NCBI GenBank assembly: GCA_903772945.1
Contig: CAICTM010000374.1
Location: 7,693 to 71,692 of the forward strand
Reading direction: 5' to 3'
Source of the DNA: Seminavis robusta
Lineage: Eukaryota > Bacillariophyta > Bacillariophyceae > Naviculales > Naviculaceae
Length of the DNA stretch: 64,000 nt
Below, piece after piece: positions 1 to 11,673 of this stretch. Below the pieces are notes generated by a model. The model was not told where the DNA came from. It did no database searches and saw nothing but the letters and a program-made list of their open reading frames with translations. The position numbers and the translations under genes were made by a program. Position 1 is the first letter of the stretch, and each line of letters begins with the position of its first letter.

Positions 1-200
1 ATCACCCTTAGAATCAAAGATTTAGAGACTACATTTCTGGCTTCGGCTCGCACTCGATGAGTCGACGAAAAATCAAAAACACAACATCACCAAGGTGTGT
101 TTACCGCTGAGGATATTGTCTCTTCAATCAATCAAGCTGTTGTTGTTGTTGTCTCGAAAGAACCAGTCAGTAAGAAGGAGCAGAAGAAGAAATTAGAAGA

Positions 201-3200
201 ATGCAGAGAACTACTAGCAATTCAGGGGGTGCCGCCAAAGCCGAACTACAGCGTTTGTTGACAACGCCGCCTTCTGCTACTGCAGGCAATGCCAATCCAT
301 CCACGGTGGCCCATGCGGCTCTGGAACGGTTGCGAGATGCCGGCGACGAACACTACTTATTCCTACGGACCCTCCTGGAAATGACATCGGTACCATCACA
401 ACAACACCCCGATGACGAGTTGCTCTTGTTCCACTGCATTACGGGGTGTCGCCATGTCGTTCTGCATGGATGGCGGCGCTTTTCGACGGTCTTTATGAGT
501 GGCCTTCGCGATTGGATGATGCTTTTGGGACATTCCTTCTTTGCACAGTCTTCCAGTAGTAGTAGGACACTCCAAGTGGCATGCTATACCACAAGTGTCG
601 CTTTGTGGAAACGAGCCTGGCTGGAAATGGCTGCCAATGCCAATCAACCGCATCATCTGTCCTCAGCACCAGATGCCCAACAACAGGGTCTCTTGGCAGC
701 CATGATGACACAACAACAACAATATCAATCCAACCACAACAACAACAATACACTTCCATTTTTACAGAGTCCACTGTTGCTCTTTCAATATTTAGAACAC
801 TCCATGGCCGCCATCACCACCACGGCCATTCCGGCCACCATGTTTCTACAAGCCCTTGTGGAAGAATTTGCCGGCACCAAATCCGGTGTCACCTACCAAT
901 TACCATTGGAATTTCATCGGCTGACACGAAAAGCATTTGAAAATAATACCAATCAATGTGGATTAAATGCCTGTCTGCATTTGGGAATGAAAACACTCTC
1001 TCAAATATTGCCCAGTCTATCCAACAATAGCAACGCCAACAATACTACTACTACAATTACCATTGCCCAAGGCACACTGCAAATCATTTGTGACATTTTG
1101 GGGTGGGAATTTGGAGATGCCTTTACGGCCACCGTCAGTTCCTCCTCGTCCACACTGGTACGACCTCCCAAAGAATGGAGTCAACATCATTTGACCACGC
1201 CGGCATTGGCACAAGCGCTCTGGGCAACTCATGCAGCCATCCGAGAACAGCATCGACCATTGGCACATTCCGTACGACAATTGCTCGTCTTGTTGGCATC
1301 GCTCGAAGGACCCATCTTTTCTACTAGCAGTGAACGCAAAGACTTTTTGGCGGCCGTCTTGCAAGGGACATTGGAACTCTTGCAAGTACAAGTCGCCGCG
1401 GCCGGATCGTGGAAACAAGAACATCATTGGACCGAATTACTCGATACGCTGAGTATTCTGGGACGCTTAATGGCCAATGGAAAGTGGACTCTGTTGATTC
1501 AATTTCACAAAGACCCACTGTTGCCGGGGTTGTTGCAGGGTTTGACGGCCATTGGTAGAACGCTGTGGGAACAACATGTCCAAGAAGCACAGCATTTGCA
1601 GGGTAATCTGGAGCAGATGGAATATGGTGATGAACGAGAAGATGTTCTGCAGGCATTGTTGGAAGCGGTCGTGGCCGTGTCGGGTGATCCATGGTTGTGG
1701 TACTCGGGGGACACGGAGCAGCGAAGCTGGGCACGACAAGCAATGGGTCAATCGTTAGGACCACTCTTCGGGATATGGATACAGGGACGGATGCAATTAG
1801 CAGGTTGGGAGGAACATTATCTGTGTAGCCATGCCAATGACGATGTCGATGAAGACTTTGAATATATATCGGCTGTCCAGCTGGAAGAAGAAATGGAATT
1901 GCTATCCGTGTTGGGCCGTGTCCATGTGCAGGGATCAATCCAATCGTTATCGAGTCTCTTTCAACAAACCATTCCACAGTTGCAGGGACAATGGAACGCA
2001 CCTCTCTCCGCTGCGGGTGTCTCGCCGGAACTGGCGGCTCTTTTGGAGCAAGCAAGGCTGCTGACGTTGTATATTGGACACTTGTTAACAGACGACAACA
2101 GCGGTGAAACTCCCGTCATTCCCGATACGGTCGCTATTGCCTGTCGGGAAGAGGACGAAGCCACTATACCCACGATTGTGTCGGCCATTGAGGCCTTGTT
2201 TTCCTTGGCGCAGGCGCAGGCAGTCAAACTTGCGGAAAATCCAAATGATCCACGGTTGTCGCCACTCTTGGCCAATTCCTTTTTGTGGTGGCTGAATCGC
2301 TGGGCACCCGCGTACGTCTACTCGGTCGACTACAACAGTACCGGGGACGAATCTCCCGCCAATGCCGCTAGCAAGGCCAGGAATATTGGCAATGTCTGGT
2401 CGAGCCCAGAAAAGGCACAGCAGGCCGTTTCCTTTGCGGTGACTCTGTGTTTGCACTTTCAATGTTACTGGCCACAAGAACGACCGGTACAAGAAAGTGC
2501 CGCCACCTTGTTGCTGACGCTGGCAAAAAGAGCGGCTGGGTCTAATCATCAACGGCATCCCAGCAAGATTCGATCGCTCATGGTGGCATCGCCGTCTTTT
2601 ACCCAGATAATGGTCTTCCACTGCCTGACGGCTGGAACGCGACACAGCATGGGCAGATCAGAGTTGGAACGGGCTATTCACTCCAAGGCTACTGAAGCCA
2701 ATGCGTCAGTCGATATGGGCATGGTCACAGGATATCAGCGGCTTCCTTACGACATCAAATCGAGGGTGTTGACGGCGCTTCTGGTGGCGTGTAGTGAACC
2801 TGAAACAGCTGCCCTGTTTCAAGATTGTTTGAAAGCTGTGCAAGACTCCTTTTCATCCCTTTTGCATGCGTTGTCGTAAGTACTGCTCCTCCCACCGAAT
2901 ACAAGTTGCATTGACTCGACTCGTCGTATTGCTCAACTGGTTTGGTATTTTATTGTGTTGTCCTGTCGTGTCATCTCAGGACCAAGCAAGTAAGCACAAA
3001 CGACATTGATGTCAAGGAGATGACTTGTTTATGTGTGGAGATGTTCCGCGGTGTGGCTCGGGCTTCCGAAATGGCAGAACCTGCCCGTGTTCCAGTTTTC
3101 GTTACGCCCAATCTCGCCCACTTGTCGGGGCTCATGCAGTATTACGCCGAAGACCTAACAATCTGCGAACGTTTACTCCAGTTCTTTCGTGACTACACTG

Positions 3201-4096
3201 AGCAGTTTGTGATTATGCTCAATCGAGAACAGTGTCTGGCTTTGTTCCAGTCCTCCGCTGAACTTCTTAGAAGCTATTCGTCACACCACTGCAACAGCAA
3301 AACCCGTGTCATTGTCACCAAGTCCACTGAGGAGGCAAACTCAGAAGAGGAACAGAAGTATGGGGACATTCTTTGTGCTATTCAGCTTCTGATTCATCTC
3401 GGCACCAAGGACTTCATCGACGTTTGTGCGGATGCGACTGCGCCTGGAGTAGACTCGACCCAAGTGACTGACGTTATCTTCTTCGGTCTCCAACAAATCC
3501 TACCTCTGATGACGCGAGGACTGTTGCAAATGCCGACGCTGTGCTCTCAATACTTTTCTCTGGCGGGATTCTCGATTGAAACTTACCCGGAGAAAGCATG
3601 CGTCTTGCCATATGAGCTATTCGACGCACTCATGGAATCCTTGCTGTTTGGGATGTGCCACCATGATGCTTCGGTTGCCAAGAGCTCGTTGCAAGGGATT
3701 GCTAGCATCACACGTGAGCACATCAAATCGCAGATACTTGCCAAGCACTTATCGCAGAATCCAGGTTTCATCGACAATATCACAAGACGACTCCTTCGCG
3801 ACGTTGTGTTTCAAAACAGAGTTTGGGACCGGCTGGAGTCGGCCGGGATGGCATTGTTGCCGCTTGCAGCGGTGGATGTCAACCGGTTTGCTGCTGTAGT
3901 GAACGAATTGGTTGATCAGGTACCGATTGATGACCAGAAGGCTAGATTGCAATCGGGATTTCAGTCTCTCATCCAACCTGAAGTCATCCAAAAAGTGTCA
4001 AGCGCAGGGTTGGAAGGGAGGAAGAATCGGATACGTTTCAAGAAGGACTTTGAAAACTTCTGCCACGATGTGCACTCATTCCTCATCCTAAAGTAA
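201..4096 (+). CDS. XPO4: Exportin-4-like nuclear transport receptor (karyopherin-beta)
   Basis: Two exons, 201..2875 and 2980..4096. The 104-bp intron (GTAAGT...CTCAG) is phase 2 and joins the frames exactly, giving about 1263 residues; human XPO4 is about 1150. The protein is almost wholly helical, HEAT-like, with no signal peptide. Stretches such as 'LEFHRLTRKAFE', 'ICDILGWEFGDAF', 'AIREQHRPLAHSVRQ' and 'LASLEGPIF' follow the order seen in animal and plant exportin-4. Family knowledge: XPO4 is a RanGTP-dependent importin-beta-type carrier that exports eIF5A and Smad3 and can import some Sox factors, acting at the nuclear pore. The N-terminal third has extra Asn/Gln/Ser-rich loops (about residues 155-190 and 270-290), which explain the length excess. 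The 5' leader holds a short GTT repeat (about 138-153). XPO7 or another importin-beta member is the main alternative. Confidence 0.82.
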
Positions 4097-4383
4097 GCCA
4101 TGCTGCATCAAAAAGATAAGTGAACAGGTTTGCTACAAAACATGTACATGTACTTCGGGCCTCCAAAGTTCTACGTTGACATATCCCACAGATAGTTTTC
4201 CATCTCGTAGCGTTTGCGATCAACCAACTGTTTTCCGGTCCCTCTCGGGCTGCCCTCCTAGCGCCACTTTCCGTGGCTTCATGAGGTCCTTTCCCCGCTC
4301 GCCCGCAGCTCCACCGATGGTCTCCAAGCCATAATCGTTCGACAGTAACCGATGGCAGCGACCTAGCGACCTCAGTTCCTCAG

Positions 4384-7300
4384 TTAGTTGTCAACGGTTA
4401 GTTCAAATTCGCCGGGGCGATTCTGTCGACAAGAACATGAATCGAATCATGGTGAGATAGCACGGAAACAAGAGGACGTAGATGGAGACGGATAAACCTA
4501 CCGCAAGCAAGACTTTTTCAACAAGGATGTAGTACACTCTTCCTGCTTCAGTTGAAGTCAGCTCCGCCGTACACGGATCTGCGGTTTCGCAGATCAGATT
4601 TTCACACGATCCTGAGTAGACAGTCAGCAGTGTCGGTCCGCTCTCCGTGCCTTCAGTACACGTCGAGGCCACTAGGCGACCACCGTCACCCACCACTGAA
4701 TACCACAGACCAGGCACGTTCACATTGGGGTTGGGTGGGTCGATTTGCGCCCCCAAGCATCTACCGTCGAAATCTGTGTTGGAGCTTCCAGAAAGAATTC
4801 TAGAAGTCACTGTGTCTCCGATTTGAAGTTCAATTGCACCTTCACAAACGTCGTTGACTGGAGGGACCGGTTCTGTGATCGTCAGTTCAAATTCTAGATC
4901 CGTGTCGGTGTCGAGAAATGCTCCCTCCACAACTAGACTTCGCACAAGCAAGAAATACATTTCGAAATCCGATGAAGCATCCCAGTCGACGGCACATCCA
5001 GCCGTGTTGTACACTTGGGCACATGTCAAGTCAGAGCAGCCGTCCCCGCCGGCATAAACCGTGACTATGAAAGGCACCGACGATTCGTCGCCCAGTTCTG
5101 CGCAGACTGATGCCCGCAGTCTGGTGTCTGTGGCTTCGATGGAATACCAGACCCCAAGCTGTTGCAACGATAAGAAGCCAGCGGGTTCTGGAAGGAGTGC
5201 CTCGACGTTAACGCCACAAGTGTCTGCTTCAGTGTCATTGGAAGCAAAGGCTGTCGTCCCTTGTAGCGTGTCTCCAACCTCCAGCTCAATGGCATTGACG
5301 CAGTTGTCGTTTACCACCAGAAAGAAGTCATCAGTTTCGTTTCCAGTATCCTGTCCATCTGAAGTTCCATCAGTGCCTGGGGGGAGTGAACCTGCAATCC
5401 AGGGACAATCTGGGAATTCACAATCCGGCCCTTCCCTCACCAACTCACTTCCATCTGCACACTGCAAGATATCACCAGGACAAGCTGCTGGTGCTATTGA
5501 GTTTTCTTCTCCTATCTGGTCATCCGTTTCATCATCAGCGAGTGTTTCTGCAGTTGTTGGGAACAAAGTGGCAGATTCAACATCAGTGCCTGGGGGGAGT
5601 GAACCTTCAATCCAGGGACAATCTGGGAATTCACAATCTGGGCCTTCCCTCACCACCTCACTTCCATCTGCACACTGCAAGATATCATCAGGACAATCAA
5701 CATCAGTGCCTGGGGGGAGTGAACTTTCAATCCAGGGACAAGGTGGGAATTCACAATCTGGTCCTTCCCTCACCACCTCACTTCCATCTGCACACTGCAA
5801 GATATCATCAGGACAGACTACTGGTGCTAAGGAGTCTTCTTCTTCAATCTCTGAAGGGGCATCAGTTTCAGCATCAAAAAGTGTTCCAGCTGTGGTTGGG
5901 GCCAACGTGGCAGATGCACTTGGGCAGGGTGGGAAACTACAATCGGGTCCTTCTCGCACCACCCAACTTCCATCAGAACATTGCAAGACATCATCAGGGC
6001 AGGCCACCATTGGGATATCAGTCTCTGGAACAGCTGGAACCTGAGTTGGTACTTCGGTGTCCAACGCAACTGGAGGGTCTGTAACTAGAGATGCCCCTTC
6101 AGGGCATGGCTCAAATGAACAGTCAGGGCCCCTTCTACGCACCACAGTTCCATCACTACATGTGGCCACCTCAAGGGTGCATGCAAAAGGCACTTCAGTG
6201 GCTAGCTCATCCAATGATTGAGCCTCAGGACAAGCTTCAAATGCACAGTCGGGTCCTGTTCTTCCCACTGAGCTACCATCTGGACAGACTTTCAATTCAA
6301 GAGTACAAGCCACCGGTGCATCTGCACCTTCCTCATCTTCAGACACAACGTCTGGCTCAGCTTCTGGTTCAGGCTCTGGACAAGGCTCAAACGCACAGTC
6401 TGGTCCTGTTCTTCCCACTGAGCTACCATCTGGGCAGACTTTCAGCTCCAGAGTACAACCCACCAAAGGTGCATCTGCGGCATCTTCGTCCTCGGGCCAC
6501 ATCTCATCAAATGAGTCTGCAAGATGGACAATTTCATCTTCAGAATACATGGGGTTACTCTGTGCAGCAACAAATAGGTGTCAGTACTATTAAATGCAGT
6601 TCTATGGTGCATGGGCTGATTGGCCGTTGAAGAGCTCACCTGTGTTGCTCCACTCATCTGCATGAGTTTTTGTGTCTGCTCCATTAGAAAGTATTTAGTT
6701 TCTGGTGAGAAATGACGCCATCTCCAACATGGAAACAAACAGTTACGGGCAGCACAAAACCTACTTTTGCCGCTTCTTTGGCTGGCGTGCTCTTCTTTGC
6801 CTTTTTCACATCTGACATGACTTTTCCACTGGTTGATGCAGCCACCATCATATTACCCATCACCATGTTCCCTTTCAAATTTGATGTCATTTTGGGTTGC
6901 TGCCTCATACCATTGTGTGCCATCATTCTTCCATTGTTCATCGTCATCATTCCTCTGTTGTTCATCTTTGCTTCGTTCATGTTGCCTTGCATCATACCAG
7001 TTTCCGAAGGTGGAGTTTCAAATTCGGGTGTTAAATCATCGGGTGAGTCCTCCAACGGAGTTTCAGGGTATTGGTACGGTTCTTCCATGTAGTCATCTTC
7101 TGTTGGATCTTCGGTCTCCTCCTCAGGGGAGTCTTGGTCGACTGCGTTCATGGGTCCTTGAACTTTCGCTCCATTTGCCTGCATCATTCCCATCATCATC
7201 ATCGTTGTCTTCGCTCCGGGCTGAGAAGGGCTATCATCAGAGGAGGAAAATTCTCCCTTCTTTGGTTCATCAGCTGAATAGGAACCCTTGTTTTCGTGGT

Positions 7301-7457
7301 TCTTCTTTCTGTCATTGCTTGAGTCATGACCGTCCAACTTTCGACCTGAATACCTTCGACCTCGGAGCGATTCTCTTGTTCTGGAGGCGACTCTTCTTCC
7401 CTCTGTAGTCCAAACAACGACAGCAAGCAGCACTAGAAGGCAGCACGTTTTCTTCAT
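4384..7457 (-). CDS. Secreted protein with seven Cys-rich 'CPDGS' repeats and two NDxC-type domains
   Basis: Four exons on the minus strand: 7457..6747, 6675..6640, 6559..4502 and 4422..4384, all phase 0, about 947 residues. The first donor could instead lie at 6764. The last 13-codon exon restores a 'GEFELTV' end strand that matches the preceding domain. The start is placed at the Met opening a signal peptide (MKKTCCLLVLLAVVVWTTEG); Met codons at 7472 and 7505 are alternatives. After a charged, Met/Asn-rich region come seven repeats of the form C-x3-D/E-x3-C-x-DGS-x-V-x-R-x-GPDC-x-F-x2-CP separated by acidic Thr/Pro linkers. Two copies of a domain follow, starting NDxC..AIEL..GDT and containing a (G)xWYS core. 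The Cys repeat resembles short Kazal-like modules found widely in algae and bacteria. The tandem domain recurs in the gene at 40895..42614. Probably extracellular or wall-associated; the ligand is unknown. Confidence 0.75.
5354..5816 (-). repeat. Tandem ~115-bp coding repeats (Cys-rich module)
   Basis: Near-identical units begin near 5371, 5587 and 5707. Each encodes a CPxDILQCADGSE-V-REGPDCEFP module plus its linker ending PPGTD. The units at about 5587 and 5707 differ at only a few bases, so this part of the array expanded recently within the host gene. Degenerate units continue upstream to about 6460. Confidence 0.8.
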
Positions 7458-7994
7458 TGTGCTCGTTCGCATGATATGGTTAGCTTGTTCATGCCCTGTC
7501 GCCACAGTGTAGTTTGTGTTTCGCGGGGTATGAAGTGGCCAATAGTGGGCAAGATGTGACCTTGGCCCCCCAGTCGGGTAGTTTTTGGCGGAGAGCTGAC
7601 TTTCAATATTGATCCGTTAGATACTTAGAACGTGCACAAGATTCGATCTCCGTTCATGCTGGCTGTTGGAGTACAGGACACAAGGAAAGCTACTTCGCAA
7701 GAGGATTTATCCCTTGTTCTATCTGTACGAGTACCGCTAGTCGCGCTGTACATCTAGCTAGAAAACCAAGCTGGAGCCGAATTAACGAGGTTAGTTAGGC
7801 AACCGGATCTTTGGGACAGGTACAGCACCCACGGCGTCTTCCACCTTGCAGCTGTGGGATCGGAACAAAGAGACATGAACTCGGTTGGCGGTCGTACCAA
7901 GCTGCTACAGTACTGTACCGGTAGCTAGAACCGTGCACCTATCCCAGGGGCTACGGTACTAGGTAGCTCTAGTAGTTAGGATATTCACCTGTGG
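7458..7994. other. Intergenic spacer, 5' flank of the Cys-repeat gene
   Basis: 537 bp between two minus-strand genes, so it should hold the promoter of the gene ending at 4384 and the 3' end of the next gene's neighbour. I see no coding signal. Short palindromic GTAC, ACCGGT and CTAG-type words cluster at about 7720-7975. Confidence 0.6.
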
Positions 7995-10900
7995 TCAACT
8001 AAGGCTACTCGAGGCTGAGAGGACTTGACGCCATCGGTCGGCACCAGGAAATTTATTGTTGACGGATCCTTCCCAATCCGCTTTCCGCCCTCTACCATGC
8101 CTTTCTGCGCTGCCATGCTCGGCTCTCGCAATAGCACTCGAAGGGCCCCCATACCCGAAATCCCTGTGATTTGCTCGCTTTGGCGGCCGCCGGAAGACTT
8201 GATGCGGTGACATCAAAATTGCATCAATGGTTCGTCTACCCTCTAACTGGCTGGGAGGCTCCGGCTGAGCTCTAGGTGGCACTTCGTAGAGATGACGAGA
8301 AGGATCGCTCGAACGCTCAGGCTGTGTTGCTGAATGTACTTCATCAAGTCGCCCAGTAAGACCTGTGGACGATAAGAATCTGTCCATCGGTTCTTCATCC
8401 TGGGGCCAGGTTTGAATAGAGATCATTGGTGATTCATTCCTCACCGTGGGGGTGTCATGGAAAGAGGGGCGGTTCATTAGTGATCCATCCCTCTCCGGAG
8501 GGGCTTCATGGAAAGAGTGGTAAACTTCTTCGTAATGGCTTTGAGGAACCTGTGTGGCCACCGGTTCTGGGCAAACTTGTTCGTCGTATGGGATGTTATC
8601 CCGCCTGTTTTGCCACTTACGCATCACATGCACTCGATCGTAACTTTCATCAGCCTGGGAATCGGCATCACGTGCTCTCAGCCACTTCCGGAGAATTCGA
8701 TTGTACGCCTCTATGGATTCGGGGGGTTGTTCTTTCTGATGAACGTCCACACGTATTGCCTCTTCTGGTAAGCTTTGGCGGTCGTTGTGAACCTCAGCGG
8801 CCCAATCGCTCGTCGTTGGAGGATCCTCTAACGTTGGTGCGTTTCCGTGTTCTCCGTCTTCGTCATCATGACCACTCGCCATTGCAGCCTGCACCGAATC
8901 ATGATTGTCGACTTCCATCTTGGGGTCTACGATCCTCACACGTCTCTTTGGTTTTGTGTTTTCGGGCGGTGGGTCATCGTAGACGTCATATTCACCGTCG
9001 TCGTCGTAATCAGCGGATGTGTTGGCCCTTCCCAGAATTTGATCTACTTGTTTCATCAGCGTCTCGTACTCCATCTGTTCCCGCAAATGATCTTGCTCCA
9101 GCTGCTGAAGCAACTGCTCTCTTTCCTGGGGTGTTGGTCCAATTTTTGCCTTCACTGGTGATGATGTTGCGGAGAGCTTTGTAAGCTTGTCGTGTAAGGC
9201 TATTTTACGCAACAGCTCCTCTTCCAGATGAGCGATGAGTTGACTGTTGTCCCTATTCTTTCCCGCCATTGGCCGACTCTTCTCGTTGGCATCTTGTGGA
9301 CTGACTACCGGTACGTGATTCTCTTGTGGTGCTTCTTGCTGCAGAATCAGCTGCATCGCTTCTTTGGGCTCTTCGTGGACTGCCTGCTGCGAGGTTTCTG
9401 CCCTGCCCTGGTCGTTCTCATTGACAACATTTGTCGGCTTGTTGTTTGCAGCACTCTCATCAGGTTCAATCACATCATTAGCTTCCGTCGTTTCTAGTTT
9501 CCAAACTTCCAATAGCTCATCCAATTCTTGTTCCAATAATTGTATCGAACTGGATTGCTTCTCCTCTTCTTGTTGTGGCTTTTCCTTGGTCCCTTTTTCT
9601 TTGTTGTTGTTGCTCTTGTTGGCGTTGCCGATGCCCGGTTTGTATCCCGATGCATCTACCGATATTCGTCGACTGGGATACATTTGATTTTGAGGTGCCG
9701 CACCTTCGCATTCCCGTGCGGGTGTGAGACGTTCATGGTTCACTGTTTGTGGCAACTTGGGCACCACTGGCTCCATTACTGTCGGAGGTTTCGCCGCGAC
9801 CTTCTTTTTGACGTACGTTTCGGGTAACCGAGCCCCGGCTGGTTCCGAACTCGTCATGGAAGTTTCTTGACTGTTATCGTTATTGTTGTCCTGGGTAGTA
9901 GTAGTACTATTATTGGGCGGTGGTGGTGTCATGTCGAGTGCATCGTACAGCTCTGGCTGTGTCAATCCCTCGGCTTTGGCATAGGTTTCCAGATATTGTT
10001 CGCGATGTCGTTGCCGACGTCGAGATGGCAGTGCCGGCACATAGTTGGGAATAGGTTTGGCGTAGTCTTCTTCAAAACGATGACCACCCGGTTCACGGCT
10101 GCTGTCGGTTGTAATGGTGGATTTTTCTTCCTTTTTCTTTTTAATTCTTCGTTGAATGACAATGTGAGGAGGAACTTGCGGTGGTGGTGGTTTCTGCTTC
10201 TTTGCTGTCTCGACCTGAGGAGGTATATTGTGTGACGGAGGATGCTGGGGGCCATTGATCTGTTGAGGGACGCCTCCCAACGGTGGCTTGTTGTTGTTGT
10301 CATCTTGGAACGACACTTTAGGCGTGGATGGCTGATTGTTGATATTATTATTGTTCGGAGGAGCTTTGTCTTCTGACGGCTTCTCGCCAAGTTCCTCTGC
10401 TGATTCTACAGGGACACTGGACCCCTTTGCAGCATCCTCAGGTTTGCTTGGTTCCTCTACTAGCTTGGATGGTTGTTGCTTGGAGACAGATCCCTTGTTT
10501 GTATCTTCTGGTGGTGATTCTTTGTTTGGTTCTTCTTCTGGCAGGAAGCTACTCGTTACGTCAATGGGTTTGGCCATTGGTAGAATGGCAATCGGTGGCG
10601 TGCGATGCTCCGATTTCCGTTGCTCCTTCTTGGTAGGACTCTGCCAGAAAAGGGGACTCGCACCTGCTGACTTGATCAACGGGCTCCCTCTGGCATTTGC
10701 CTTTTTGATGAGGTCGCTCACTTTGCCAGGGGAAGGCACTCGGATGGGCTCTTTGGCTGGTGCAGGTGCTGGATGTGAGAGAAAGGATGCCCTCTTGATC
10801 ATGGTTCGTCCACCAGTTGTATTGTTGGGTTGGGAATGGAAGGAATTCTTTCGTTGGGCGGGATGCTTGGGTGCTACTACCAGTATGGCGGGCACAGGGA

Positions 10901-11108
10901 TTTTGGTGGTAGTAGTAGTAGGAGTGGTCTCCTTCTTGGCAGGATCGGAGGGTGTTGGCACAGATGATGAGGGCTGATTCCAAGAAGGTCCGGGTGGGGT
11001 GGATGCCTTGCTTGGTTCGCTGGGCTCATCGAAGAATTGTTCTGGCTCGCCGTCGGAAGACGACGAGTCGTCATCCTCAAAGGGTTCATCGTCGCTGCTT
11101 TCAATCAT
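7995..11108 (-). CDS. Large disordered acidic/Pro/Gln-rich protein with coiled coils
   Basis: A single open frame of 1037 codons from a good ATG at 11108. No recognised catalytic domain. The N-terminus is acidic and Ser-rich (MIESSDDEPFEDDDSSSSDGE), followed by long Pro/Ser/Lys/Asn-rich low-complexity sequence. About residues 515-545 and 640-720 hold Glu/Gln/Leu heptad-like segments (e.g. 'LIAHLEEELLRKIALHDKLTKL' region) likely to form coiled coils. The last residues read RWRQVLSASSSLS and match the end of the next gene upstream on the same strand (11674..19423, RWRQVLSSSSALS). That shared tail plus an acidic start suggests the two are distant paralogues or targets of the same partner. No signal peptide or membrane segment. 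Likely nuclear or cytoskeletal scaffold, but this is inference from composition. Confidence 0.7.
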   Translation of the reverse strand: MIESSDDEPFEDDDSSSSDGEPEQFFDEPSEPSKASTPPGPSWNQPSSSVPTPSDPAKKETTPTTTTTKIPVPAILVVAPKHPAQRKNSFHSQPNNTTGGRTMIKRASFLSHPAPAPAKEPIRVPSPGKVSDLIKKANARGSPLIKSAGASPLFWQSPTKKEQRKSEHRTPPIAILPMAKPIDVTSSFLPEEEPNKESPPEDTNKGSVSKQQPSKLVEEPSKPEDAAKGSSVPVESAEELGEKPSEDKAPPNNNNINNQPSTPKVSFQDDNNNKPPLGGVPQQINGPQHPPSHNIPPQVETAKKQKPPPPQVPPHIVIQRRIKKKKEEKSTITTDSSREPGGHRFEEDYAKPIPNYVPALPSRRRQRHREQYLETYAKAEGLTQPELYDALDMTPPPPNNSTTTTQDNNNDNSQETSMTSSEPAGARLPETYVKKKVAAKPPTVMEPVVPKLPQTVNHERLTPARECEGAAPQNQMYPSRRISVDASGYKPGIGNANKSNNNKEKGTKEKPQQEEEKQSSSIQLLEQELDELLEVWKLETTEANDVIEPDESAANNKPTNVVNENDQGRAETSQQAVHEEPKEAMQLILQQEAPQENHVPVVSPQDANEKSRPMAGKNRDNSQLIAHLEEELLRKIALHDKLTKLSATSSPVKAKIGPTPQEREQLLQQLEQDHLREQMEYETLMKQVDQILGRANTSADYDDDGEYDVYDDPPPENTKPKRRVRIVDPKMEVDNHDSVQAAMASGHDDEDGEHGNAPTLEDPPTTSDWAAEVHNDRQSLPEEAIRVDVHQKEQPPESIEAYNRILRKWLRARDADSQADESYDRVHVMRKWQNRRDNIPYDEQVCPEPVATQVPQSHYEEVYHSFHEAPPERDGSLMNRPSFHDTPTVRNESPMISIQTWPQDEEPMDRFLSSTGLTGRLDEVHSATQPERSSDPSRHLYEVPPRAQPEPPSQLEGRRTIDAILMSPHQVFRRPPKRANHRDFGYGGPSSAIARAEHGSAERHGRGRKADWEGSVNNKFPGADRWRQVLSASSSLS

Positions 11109-11673
11109 CGTACGGGTACAGCAAGTTGCAAACTAACTGCAACAAGCGGAAAGAGACAAACAATGGTGTTCAGTTCCGAGTGGGAAGAGGCGATGAGACA
11201 GGATCCAGGCAGAGGTTGAAGGCCGATTTTGGGATTCTTCTTGCGTTCATCGCAATTTTGGCTGACACGTGACCACCTTCCACGATCTTTGGTCTTTCCT
11301 CGCTCTCTGCTCTTCAGGAGCACAGCGGTAGAAGTTGACGTCGGTTGCAGGAAGGATAGTTCAGACTTCCAACTCTAGCTAGTAGGCAATGGCCACAAAC
11401 AGAAACAATCGAACCACAGGTTCTACCGGTATCACATCCAAAAGAGAAAGTCCAACAGAGTCCATACCGGTAGGTGCGATAGCAAACCAACCGGCTAGAG
11501 GGCCCTTTTCCGTGAGATCCTTGTGGGTTCAGATTGTGTGTGATGATTAATGAAAGGAGCTAACTACGACCTCCTGGTAGCCTAGCAGTTAGTTCAATAG
11601 TATCTTCTAATCATACTTACGTTATGAATAGCTGCCAAGCTTTGGCTCGCTGGCTATGCTACGCTGCAAGAAG
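11109..11673. other. Intergenic spacer between the two RWRQVLS-tailed genes
   Basis: 565 bp, expected to carry the promoter of the gene ending at 7995 and the 3' UTR of the MYND-repeat gene. No coding signal. An ACCGGT word is at about 11428, and CTAG words occur at 11365-11385 and 11580. Confidence 0.6.

Noticed and set aside
1324-2055. 243-codon open frame on the minus strand
   Set aside because: Lies wholly antisense to the exportin-4-like exon, with biased Arg/Pro/His composition and no domain.
4403-4502. C-terminal transmembrane anchor on the Cys-repeat protein
   Set aside because: The hydrophobic tail is better read as a 79-bp intron, since splicing restores the expected final domain strand.
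5061-6084. Two plus-strand open frames of 327 and 232 codons
   Set aside because: Antisense shadows of the Cys-rich coding repeats; their own repeats only mirror the real ones.
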